A stretch of DNA of 64,000 nucleotides from Streptomyces sp. SKN60 (GTDB lineage: Bacteria; Actinomycetota; Actinomycetes; Streptomycetales; Streptomycetaceae): positions 124,001 to 188,000 of the forward strand of contig NZ_JAHTMW010000012.1 of NCBI RefSeq assembly GCF_026236535.1, read 5' to 3'. The position numbers and the translations under genes are program-made. Under the pieces are notes generated by a model, which did no database searches, was not told the origin of the DNA, and saw only the letters and a list, made by a program, of their open reading frames with translations. Below, piece by piece: positions 52,025 through 58,651 of the stretch. How positions within the stretch are numbered: position 1 is the first letter of the stretch; each line of letters opens with the position of its first letter.

Positions 52025-52396
52025 TTGCGCATCGGTGAACTGGCCCGGCGGACCGGCACGACCGCCCGCGCGCTGCGGCACTACGAGGCGGCAGGGCTGC
52101 TCTCCTCGGCGCGCGCCGCCAACGGCTACCGGGTGTATGACGAGGGCGCGGCGGTACGGGTGGCCAACATCCGCCATCTCCTCGGCGTGGGGCTGACCCT
52201 GGAGGACGTGGCCGCGTTCGCCGCCTGCCTCGACGGGGACGTGCCCGCGGCCCCGCCGTCCCCGAGCGGCCTCGCGATCGCCCGGGAGCGGCTCGCGGTG
52301 CTCGACGCGCGCATCGCGGCGCAGACGGAGGCCAGGGACCGGCTCGCCGCCGCCCTCGCCGCACATACGGCGCAGGCCTCCAGGTCCGGTGGCTAG
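52025..52396 (+). CDS. MerR-family transcriptional regulator
   Basis: A 123-residue regulator with the standard plan: a winged helix-turn-helix at residues 1-70 (RIGELARRTGTTARALRHYEAAGLLSSARAANGYRVYDEGAAVRVANIRHLLGVGLTLEDV) and a C-terminal coiled coil (residues ~85-118, IARERLAVLDARIAAQTEARDRLAAALAAH). No Cys-rich metal-binding loop is seen, so a small organic ligand is likelier than a metal. TTG start with GAGGAGGTGGGG upstream. It follows the SDR gene in the same direction, with 55 bp between; the SDR promoter has a MerR-type dyad. Confidence 0.85.
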   Translation: MRIGELARRTGTTARALRHYEAAGLLSSARAANGYRVYDEGAAVRVANIRHLLGVGLTLEDVAAFAACLDGDVPAAPPSPSGLAIARERLAVLDARIAAQTEARDRLAAALAAHTAQASRSGG

Positions 52397-52402
52397 CTCA
52401 CC

Positions 52403-53080
52403 TCACCCGACGGACACCCGCTCCGTCAGCTCCGCCCGCCGCCCCGACTCCACCGCCTCCGTCAGCTCCGCCCGCCCCGACTCCACCGCCTCCGCGAGCG
52501 TCAGGCCGCCCTCCGCCAGCGCCCGGCAGGTCGCCGCATCGGTGCGCAGCCGCACCTCGGCGTCGGCCGCGGGCCCGTCCCCGTACGCGAACTGTCCGTC
52601 GGCCCCGCTCCGTACGTGGAACTCGCCCTCGTCCAGGGTCACATGGACGACCTTCGCGCCGAGGCCCGCGAGCGCGTCGAGGAGCGGGACGGCGAACCAG
52701 TGCGCGCGGACGGCGTCGGTGGGGCGCAGGTCGCCGAGGGCGGGCGCGCCCCAGGCGGCGAGGGCGCGCAGCACGGGCAGCAGTGCGCGGCCTCGGTCGG
52801 TGAGCTCGTAGACGTATGCGGAGACGGGCGGCGGCAGCTTGCGGCGGGTGACGAGGTCGCTGCTCTCCATGTCCTTCAGCCGGCCGGCGAGCATGTCGGT
52901 GCTGACGCCGGGGAGATCGGCGTGCAGATCGGTGTAGCGGCGCGGCCCGGCGAGGAGTTCACGGACGATCAGCAGGGTCCACCGGTCGCCGACCGCGTCG
53001 AGGGCGCGCGCTGCGGCGCAGTACTGGTCGTAGCTCCGGCGGCGGGTCGAGGGGCGCGGCGGGCGCGACTGAGCTGGCAT
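52403..53080 (-). CDS. HxlR-family transcriptional regulator with SCP2-like C-terminus
   Basis: A 225-residue regulator. Residues ~10-115 form the HxlR winged helix: YCAAARALDAVGDRWTLLIVRELLAGPRRYTDLHADLPGVSTDMLAGRLKDMESSDLVTR. After it comes a sterol-carrier (SCP2)-like domain (VRAHWFAVPLLDALAGLGAKVVHVTLDEGEFHVRSG). The C-terminus repeats AVESGRAELTE twice. ATG 53080 was chosen: TAGACT ends 7 bases upstream and TTGGAA 16 bases further, so it is leaderless; ATG 53098 is the alternative. Divergent from the aminotransferase, with the operator between them. The nearby twin operators suggest autorepression. Confidence 0.85.
   Translation of the reverse strand: MPAQSRPPRPSTRRRSYDQYCAAARALDAVGDRWTLLIVRELLAGPRRYTDLHADLPGVSTDMLAGRLKDMESSDLVTRRKLPPPVSAYVYELTDRGRALLPVLRALAAWGAPALGDLRPTDAVRAHWFAVPLLDALAGLGAKVVHVTLDEGEFHVRSGADGQFAYGDGPAADAEVRLRTDAATCRALAEGGLTLAEAVESGRAELTEAVESGRRAELTERVSVG
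52423..52491 (-). repeat. Tandem duplication in the 3' end of hxlR
   Basis: Two direct copies of 36 and 33 bp (52423-52458 and 52459-52491) differ only by a GCC triplet. They encode repeated AVESGRAELTE. The unit keeps the frame, so the protein merely gains 11-12 residues. Confidence 0.8.
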
Positions 53081-53102
53081 GCGACGCAGTCTAGACATGT
53101 TG

Positions 53103-53136
53103 TTGGACTTTCCAAGCTCGAACTTGGTAAAACCAA
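53103..53136. promoter_or_regulatory. Twin TTGG-N5-CCAA operators between hxlR and the aminotransferase
   Basis: TTGG-N5-CCAA occurs at 53103-53115 and again at 53124-53136, exactly 21 bp apart (two helical turns). The first overlaps the hxlR -35 (TTGGAA, reverse strand) and the second covers the probable -10 of the aminotransferase. Inside, CCAAG-CTCGAA-CTTGG is a further near-palindrome. Confidence 0.75.
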
Positions 53137-53164
53137 GCATCAACACTTCTGGGGAGGTCGGCGC

Positions 53165-54376
53165 ATGGAGTTCCGGCAGTCGAGCAAGCTGAGCGAGGTC
53201 TGCTACGAGATCCGCGGCCCGGTCATCGAGCAGGCCAACGCCCTGGAGGAGGCGGGCCACAGCGTGCTGCGCCTCAACACCGGCAACCCCGCGCTCTTCG
53301 GCTTCGAGGCGCCCGAGGAGATCGTCCAGGACATGATCCGGATGCTCCCCCGGGCGCACGGCTACACCGACTCCCGTGGCATCCTGTCCGCCCGCCGCGC
53401 GGTCGCCCAGCGCTACCAGTCGATGGGTCTGACGGAGGTGGACGTCGACGACGTCTATCTCGGCAACGGTGTCTCCGAGCTCATCTCGATGGCCACCCAG
53501 GCGCTCCTGGAGGACGGCGACGAGGTCCTGATCCCGGCCCCCGACTACCCCCTGTGGACCGCGGTCACCACCCTCGCCGGCGGCAAGCCGGTGCACTACG
53601 TGTGCGACGAGTCGGCCGACTGGTACCCCGATCTCGACGACATGGCCTCGAAGATCACCGACCGCACCAAGGCCGTGGTGATCATCAACCCCAACAACCC
53701 GACCGGCGCGGTCTATCCGAAGGAGATCGTCGAGGGCATCCTCGACCTCGCCCGCCGGCACGGCCTGATGGTCTTCTCCGACGAGATCTACGACCAGATC
53801 GTCTACGACGAGGCGGTGCACTACCCGACCGCCTCACTCGCCCCCGACCTGGTCGTCCTCACCTTCGGCGGCCTGTCCAAGACCTACCGGGTGGCCGGTT
53901 TCCGCTCCGGCTGGATGATCGTCACCGGTCCGAAGCAGCACGCCGCGAACTACCTGGAGGGCCTGACCATGCTGGCCTCCATGCGGCTGTGTCCGAACGC
54001 CCCCGCGCAGTACGCCATCCAGGCCGCGCTCGGCGGCCGGCAGTCCATCCACGAGCTCACCGCCCCCGGGGGCAGGCTGCGCGAGCAGCGCGACCTCGCC
54101 TGGCGCAAGCTCAACGAGATCCCCGGCGTCAGCTGCGTCAAGCCGAAGGGCGCGCTCTACGCCTTCCCGCGCCTCGACCCGGCGGTGTACCCGATCCACG
54201 ACGACGAGAAGTTCGTCCTGGACCTGCTGCTGCGGGAGAAGATCCAGGTGGTGCAGGGCACCGGCTTCAACTGGCCGCACCACGACCACTTCCGCATCCT
54301 CACCCTGCCGTACGCCGACGATCTGGACGCCGCCATCAGCCGCATCGGGCGCTTCCTCGCCGGCTACCGGCAGTAG
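53165..54376 (+). CDS. PLP-dependent aminotransferase (AlaA/AlaT-like)
   Basis: A 403-residue class I/II aminotransferase. The PLP-binding Lys is Lys239 in FGGLSKTYRVAGFRSGW; other marks are the N-terminal RLNTGNPALFGF (substrate-binding), NGVSELISMATQALL, IPAPDYPLWTA, VIINPNNPTGAVYP (Asn and Asp partner of the pyridine ring) and SDEIYDQIVYD. The ring-binding Arg near the C-terminus (FRILTLPYAD) fits alanine/aspartate-type enzymes; it is closest to the E. coli AlaA-like group, so alanine and glutamate are likely. GGGGAGG precedes the ATG. Divergent from hxlR with twin operators, so the regulator probably controls it. Confidence 0.88.
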   Translation: MEFRQSSKLSEVCYEIRGPVIEQANALEEAGHSVLRLNTGNPALFGFEAPEEIVQDMIRMLPRAHGYTDSRGILSARRAVAQRYQSMGLTEVDVDDVYLGNGVSELISMATQALLEDGDEVLIPAPDYPLWTAVTTLAGGKPVHYVCDESADWYPDLDDMASKITDRTKAVVIINPNNPTGAVYPKEIVEGILDLARRHGLMVFSDEIYDQIVYDEAVHYPTASLAPDLVVLTFGGLSKTYRVAGFRSGWMIVTGPKQHAANYLEGLTMLASMRLCPNAPAQYAIQAALGGRQSIHELTAPGGRLREQRDLAWRKLNEIPGVSCVKPKGALYAFPRLDPAVYPIHDDEKFVLDLLLREKIQVVQGTGFNWPHHDHFRILTLPYADDLDAAISRIGRFLAGYRQ

Positions 54377-54466
54377 GGGGCGGGACTCACAACCAGCCCG
54401 TTCCTGCGATGATCTGACGGAACGTCGCAGGAGCGAGCAGGAGTGAGGGGAAGGGGCGAGTCCGTC

Positions 54467-54925
54467 ATGGATGCCGCGCTGATAGCCGTCGTCGGAACGC
54501 TGCTGGGGGTCGTGGCCACCCACTGGTTCCAGGGCCGGGCCGCCGAGCGCACGGCCTCGCTCGCCCGGACCGAGCAGCTGCGGCAGGAGCGGATCGCGAC
54601 CTACAGCGCCTTCGCCGGCGCCGTCGTCGACTACCGGCAGAGCCAGAACGACCGCTGGTTCAAGGCCCATCTGGAGCCCGGCTCCGACGAGGCCGAGCAG
54701 TCCCGCCACGCCTCGTACCGCCAGCGCACCGCCGCCCGGCAGGCGCTCTTCCGGGTCCAGTTGATGTGCGACGACCCGCGGACCCGCCGGCTCGCCGAGG
54801 CCGCCTTCGAGACCACCCACTGCATGCACGAGGCCACGGACGACGCCGAGCGCACGCTCCGCTCGGACGAGGCCAAGGAGGCCCTGGCCCGGTTCATCGA
54901 GGCCGCGGCGCCCGGCGTGCGCTGA
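54467..54925 (+). CDS. Small membrane-anchored protein of unknown function
   Basis: A 152-residue protein with one N-terminal transmembrane helix (DAALIAVVGTLLGVVATHWFQ, residues 2-22) and a soluble helical domain (RQERIATYSAFAGAVVDYRQSQNDRWFKAHLEP, QRTAARQALFRVQLMCDDPRTRRLAEAAFETTHCMHEATDDAERTLRSDEAKEALARFIEAA) reminiscent of the Streptomyces family found next to cell-surface genes. ATG 54467 is preferred; GTG 54443 would add 8 residues. Ribosome-binding GGAAGGGG is 10-12 bases away. Function unknown. Confidence 0.75.
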   Translation: MDAALIAVVGTLLGVVATHWFQGRAAERTASLARTEQLRQERIATYSAFAGAVVDYRQSQNDRWFKAHLEPGSDEAEQSRHASYRQRTAARQALFRVQLMCDDPRTRRLAEAAFETTHCMHEATDDAERTLRSDEAKEALARFIEAAAPGVR

Positions 54926-55003
54926 CACCCCTTCCCGCTGGCACCCCCTCCCCACCACCGGACGTGGGGGATGCGCCGGGGTGCCCGCGGGTAGAACACC
55001 GGC

Positions 55004-55663
55004 GTGGATCTCGTCGCCCCCGTCGTGGTCGAACCGCTCCGGCGGCGCCGCTGCTCGGAATGCCGCCAGGGCCCCCTGGAGCGCATGATCGTCGAGTTCA
55101 ACGCGCCCGTGTGCCTGGACTGCGCCGACCTCGGGCATCTCGTCTTCCTGCGCCGCGGGGACACCGCCCTCACCCGCCGGGCCCGCGAGGGCAGTGGTCT
55201 GTGGGCGGTGGTCGTACGGCACAACCGGCGCCGCACGCGGTACGAGCGCCAGGGCCTGCTCGTCGAGGAGGCGGCGCTGGTCCGGGCCGAGGCCGCCTGC
55301 CTCGCGGACGCCGAGGCCCGGGCGCGCCGCCGGGCCCGGGACGCGGCGCGCCGGGCCGCGCGGGACGCGGAGGTCACGGCGGCCCTGGAGGCGGAGATTC
55401 TGCGGCTGTTCCCGGGCTGCCCGGGCGAGCGCGCGGAGCGGATCGCCGCGCACGCCTCGGCGAAGGGCAGCGGCCGGGTGGGGCGTACGGCGGCCGGGCG
55501 GGCACTCGACCCTGGCGCGGTCACGGCCGCGGTGCGGGCCGCCGTACGTCATGTCGACACCGACTACGACGCGCTGCTGATGGCCGGGGTGCCCCGGCAC
55601 CAGGCCCGGGCGCGGATCGCGCCGGCCATCGAGACGGTGCTCCGGTCCTGGCGGGCGGGCTGA
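55004..55663 (+). CDS. DUF2293 domain-containing protein
   Basis: A 219-residue protein. Near the N-terminus two Cys pairs (RCSECRQG and VCLDCADLG) suggest a treble-clef-like metal site. A long Arg/Ala-rich coiled coil (ARARRRARDAARRAARDAEVTAALEAEIL) connects to the C-terminal DUF2293 part (LFPGCPGERAERIAAHASAKGSGRVGRTAAGRALDPGAVTAAVRAAVRHVDTDYDALL). This architecture is known in actinobacteria but has no assigned function; a nucleic-acid-binding role is plausible because of the basic helix and metal site. TAGAAC ends 6 bases before the GTG, so it is leaderless. Followed by a hairpin. Confidence 0.8.
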   Translation: MDLVAPVVVEPLRRRRCSECRQGPLERMIVEFNAPVCLDCADLGHLVFLRRGDTALTRRAREGSGLWAVVVRHNRRRTRYERQGLLVEEAALVRAEAACLADAEARARRRARDAARRAARDAEVTAALEAEILRLFPGCPGERAERIAAHASAKGSGRVGRTAAGRALDPGAVTAAVRAAVRHVDTDYDALLMAGVPRHQARARIAPAIETVLRSWRAG

Positions 55664-55712
55664 GGGGCGCGGCGACGCGGCGCCCTGAACTCGGCCCTCC
55701 GGCCCACGAAGT

Positions 55713-55731
55713 GGCCCGCTGAGAGCGGGCC
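55713..55731. terminator. Bidirectional hairpin after the DUF2293 gene
   Basis: GGCCCGCT (55713-55720) pairs with AGCGGGCC (55724-55731) around GAG, a perfect 8-bp stem between the convergent DUF2293 and chaplin genes. Confidence 0.7.
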
Positions 55732-55768
55732 GCGCACCGGACCTGGCCGGCCGTGGTCGGCCACGGTC

Positions 55769-55856
55769 GGCTGGTGCGTCGGTCAGGCCTGGCTGGTACG
55801 TCGATCAGGCAGGGCTGGTACGTCGGTCAGGCAGGGCTGGTACGTCGGTCAGGCCT
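55769..55856. repeat. 22-bp tandem repeat (4 copies) at the 3' end of the chaplin gene
   Basis: Four head-to-tail copies of a 22-bp unit (GGCTGGTACGTCGGTCAGGC plus two bases) occupy 55769-55790, 55791-55812, 55813-55834 and 55835-55856, differing at a few positions. The last copy includes the chaplin stop codon. 22 is not a multiple of 3, so copy-number change would alter the 3' end downstream of the stop. Confidence 0.85.
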
Positions 55857-56634
55857 GGTCGGCCGACGCGCGGCGGGCCCTGCGGTAGAGGAGCGCGCCG
55901 CCGAGGAGCAGCGCGGCGCTGGCCGGGGCGGCGAAGCCCAGGGAGTCCGAACCGGTGCTGGCGAGCTGGACCTTGGTCGACTGCGGGACGGGGCCATGCT
56001 CGTGGCTCGGGGCCGGCGGCAGGTTGCGCACCGGGGTCGGCGGGTGCGGGGTCGGGGTCTCCGGCTCGTCGCACTCCTCCTCCGGCGCCGACTCGTTGAC
56101 CGAGGTGTTGCCGATGGTGGGGTTTCCGATGCCGACCACGTTCACCGAGTTGCCGCTGACGTTGACCGGGAGGTCGACCGGCAGCTGCAGTCCGTTGCCG
56201 GACAGGACGCCCGGGGAGCCCGCGGTGTGGCCCTCGGCGGTCGCGCCGCCGCCGTTCTGGGCGCCGCCGTGCGAGGAGCCGCCGCCGGCGCGGGTGCCGG
56301 AGTCGGACGAGCCGGCGCGCGGGGTGCCGGGCAGGTCCTTGTGGGCGGGGCTGCCGGCGTGGGCGCCGGAGTCGTCGGCCCGGGAGCCGCCGGAGGTGTT
56401 GGCACAGCTGTTGCCGGCCGCCGGGTTGAGCAGTCCGACGACGTTGACGGTGTTCCCGCAGACGTTCACGGGCACGTGCACCGGCAGCTGAACCGTGTTG
56501 CCGGAGCCGACGCCCGGCGAACCGACCGCCGCGCCCTGGGCCGCGGAGTCGGCGTGGGCGGCGCCCGCCGACAGCGCGAGCGCGCCGCCGGTGACCAACA
56601 GTGTGGCCAGACCACTTCGGCGAATGTGCCTCAT
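55849..56634 (-). CDS. Long chaplin with two chaplin domains and LASTG-type sortase signal
   Basis: A 261-residue cell-surface protein. Signal peptide 1-28 (ending AHA). Chaplin domain 1 is residues ~31-83 with the Cys pair (Cys59, Cys77); domain 2 is ~135-183, where the Cys are Ser160 and Ser178. Between lies a low-complexity Gly/Ser/Ala linker. After a Pro-rich stretch (PTPHPPTPVRNLPPAP) the C-terminus has LASTG (224-228), a hydrophobic helix and RRARR, the class-E sortase wall-anchoring signal. Chaplins are amyloid-forming surfactant proteins of aerial hyphae; the long forms (ChpA-C) anchor the short ones to the wall. The Cys-less second domain is unlike the standard chaplin and may alter assembly. 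Confidence 0.92.
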   Translation of the reverse strand: MRHIRRSGLATLLVTGGALALSAGAAHADSAAQGAAVGSPGVGSGNTVQLPVHVPVNVCGNTVNVVGLLNPAAGNSCANTSGGSRADDSGAHAGSPAHKDLPGTPRAGSSDSGTRAGGGSSHGGAQNGGGATAEGHTAGSPGVLSGNGLQLPVDLPVNVSGNSVNVVGIGNPTIGNTSVNESAPEEECDEPETPTPHPPTPVRNLPPAPSHEHGPVPQSTKVQLASTGSDSLGFAAPASAALLLGGALLYRRARRASADQA

Positions 56635-56820
56635 GGTTTCCTGCCTTCCGGATGTCTTCACGGGCACTCGCCCGTACCCGAAATAACGCCATCCGTGAGG
56701 TGGCCGGATCCGGCGCCCGACGTCTTTCACTCCAACGAGGGAGTGTGCGGCGGGCGATCATGCCCCGACGTGCGGCGTTGCCGGTGGGCTACGGTGGCGC
56801 GGAAGGGGGGTGAGCTGACC

Positions 56821-58651
56821 GTGGGGCAGGATCGACTGCGGGTGCCGGTGGGACGCGACGCGGCGCGCTGGCGAACGCGCGGGACCACGCGCACGGTCCT
56901 CTTCGTCGTCCACAACGTCACCTCGGCGACCCGACTGCTCGACGTACTCCCCCTCTTCGACGACGCCCCGGACGTGCAGACTCTCGCGACCTGTACCGGG
57001 TCCTCGCCGTTCCTGGCCGGGGTCGACGCGCTGCTCGACGGCGCGGGACTGCCGGTGGTGCCCTGGGAACAGGCGAAGGAGCTGGCCGCGGCGGGCGGTG
57101 TGGACCTGGCCGTCAGCGCCAGCTACGGCGGCGAACTCCAGGCGTTTCAGGGGAAGTTGACCATCCTCTCACACGGCACTGGATACAATAAGAAGCTGGC
57201 GACACCGGACACCGGACACCGGACACCGGACACCGGACACCGGGCTCGGGGGCGAGGGTGCGGGCGGCGGCGCCGCGCCGGTGTTCGGGATGGCGCCCGA
57301 CTGGCTGCTGCACGAGGGCAAGCCGCTCGCCACGGCGACCGTCCTGTCCCACCCCGAGCAGCTCGACCGGCTGCGCCTGGCCTGCCCCGAGGCCGCGAAG
57401 ACCGCCGTCCTCGCCGGTGATCCCTGCTTCGACCGGATGCTCGCGCTCCGCCGCCGGCGGCCGGCGCTGCGGCGCGCGCTCGGTGCGGGCGACGGGCGCC
57501 GGCTCGTCGTCCTGAACTCCACCTGGGGCCGTGCCTCCCTCTTCGGCTCCGACGCCTTCCCCGCCCTGCTGCGGGAGTTGACGGAGACGCTGCCGGTGGA
57601 CGAGTACCGGCTGTGCGCCGTGCTCCACCCCAACATCGGGTACGGGCACGGCCCCGGCCAGGTGCGCGCCTGGCTGCGCCGGGCCGCCGCCTCCGGGCTC
57701 ACCTTGATCGACCCGCTGGGCCCCTGGCGGCAGACCGTCGCGGCGGCCGACTGCGTCATCGGCGACCACGGCTCGGTCACCTATTACGCCGCCGCCCTCG
57801 GCCTGCCGGTGCTGCTCGGCGCCTTCGCGGATCGCGATCTCGACCCGGCTTCGCCGGTCGCCGCGCTCGGCCGGGCCGCGCCGCGGCTGCGCCCCGGGAT
57901 CCCGCTGCGGACGCGGCTCGACGCGGTGATCGACGGCCATGTGCCGGGGCGGTACGACGGGTTCGCGGCGCTCGCGAGCTCGGACCCGGGCGGCTCGGCC
58001 GGGCTCCTGCGGTCCTTGTTCCACTCCCTGCTCGGCACCCCCGAGCCCGCACGGCCCGCCGCACTCCCCCAGCTGCCGGTCCCGGGCACCATCCCGGGCG
58101 AGGCCGCCCTCGGAACCCCGAACCTCACCGTCCCGCTCAGGGTCCTCACGCGCGTCCTCGCGGGCGGGCCGCCGGAGGTGGCCGTGACCCGCTACGCCGA
58201 CCCGTCCACCGAACCGGCCGGCCCGGACGCGGAGGACGCGGAGGACGCGGAGGGCACCGAGGGCGCCCACACGGTCGTGGACGAGGACACCCCCGACGCG
58301 GGGCGGCTCGCGCTCGCGGACCTGGTCACCGACCGCGGCCTCACCGGCGCCCCGCCGGGCCCGCGCGCCGCGGAACTCCTCGCCACCCACCCGTACGCAG
58401 CCCTCGCCGCCGTCCGCACCGGGCCCGGCCGCTGTCTGGTCCGGGACCGCACCGGCACCCTGCTCGACCTCACCGCCCTCCCCCGCCAGGACGGCTTCCC
58501 GGACCCCTGCGACCCCTTCGCGTACGCCTCGGCCGTCCTCGGCTGGCAGGCGACCGGCCGCCCGCTCACCGCGCTCACGGAGGCGGGCGTCCTCGTGGTG
58601 ACGACGGGCCGGGTGTGCCACCGGGTGGCGGTACGGGCCGTTCCGGCCTAG
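56821..58651 (+). pseudogene. GT-B-like glycosyltransferase, frame broken at a heptanucleotide repeat
   Basis: A GTG-initiated frame (VGQDRLRVPVGRDAAR, with HGTGYNKK near 118) runs to an (ACACCGG)6 tract, and the protein continues in the +1 frame (APVFGMAPDWLLHEGKPL...). With the six copies present the frames do not join; removing one unit (or adding two) restores a continuous 607-residue protein reading TGLGGEGAGGG across the junction. Family marks downstream: LTLIDPLGPWRQTVAAADCVIGDHGSVTYYAAALGLPVLLGAF, typical of GT-B/CDP-glycerol-transferase-like folds, and an N-terminal Rossmann-like TVLFVVHNVTSATRLLDVLP. It probably acts on a nucleotide-linked donor in wall or surface polymer synthesis. 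Either the gene is phase-variable and currently OFF, or it is a pseudogene or assembly error. The stop overlaps the convergent NLR stop. Confidence 0.75.
57202..57243 (+). repeat. (ACACCGG)6 heptanucleotide repeat in the glycosyltransferase gene
   Basis: Six perfect 7-bp units. Each unit shifts the reading frame by +1; the 5' and 3' coding frames fit each other at 5 or 8 copies but not at 6. Slipped-strand change of copy number would switch the gene on and off. Confidence 0.9.

Noticed and set aside
55769..55856. CRISPR-like array
   Set aside because: The 22-bp units are contiguous with no unique spacers and no cas genes are near; it is a minisatellite.
58210..58260. GACGCGGAG repeats (AED run) in the glycosyltransferase
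   Set aside because: Nine-base units preserve the frame; ordinary acidic low-complexity loop.
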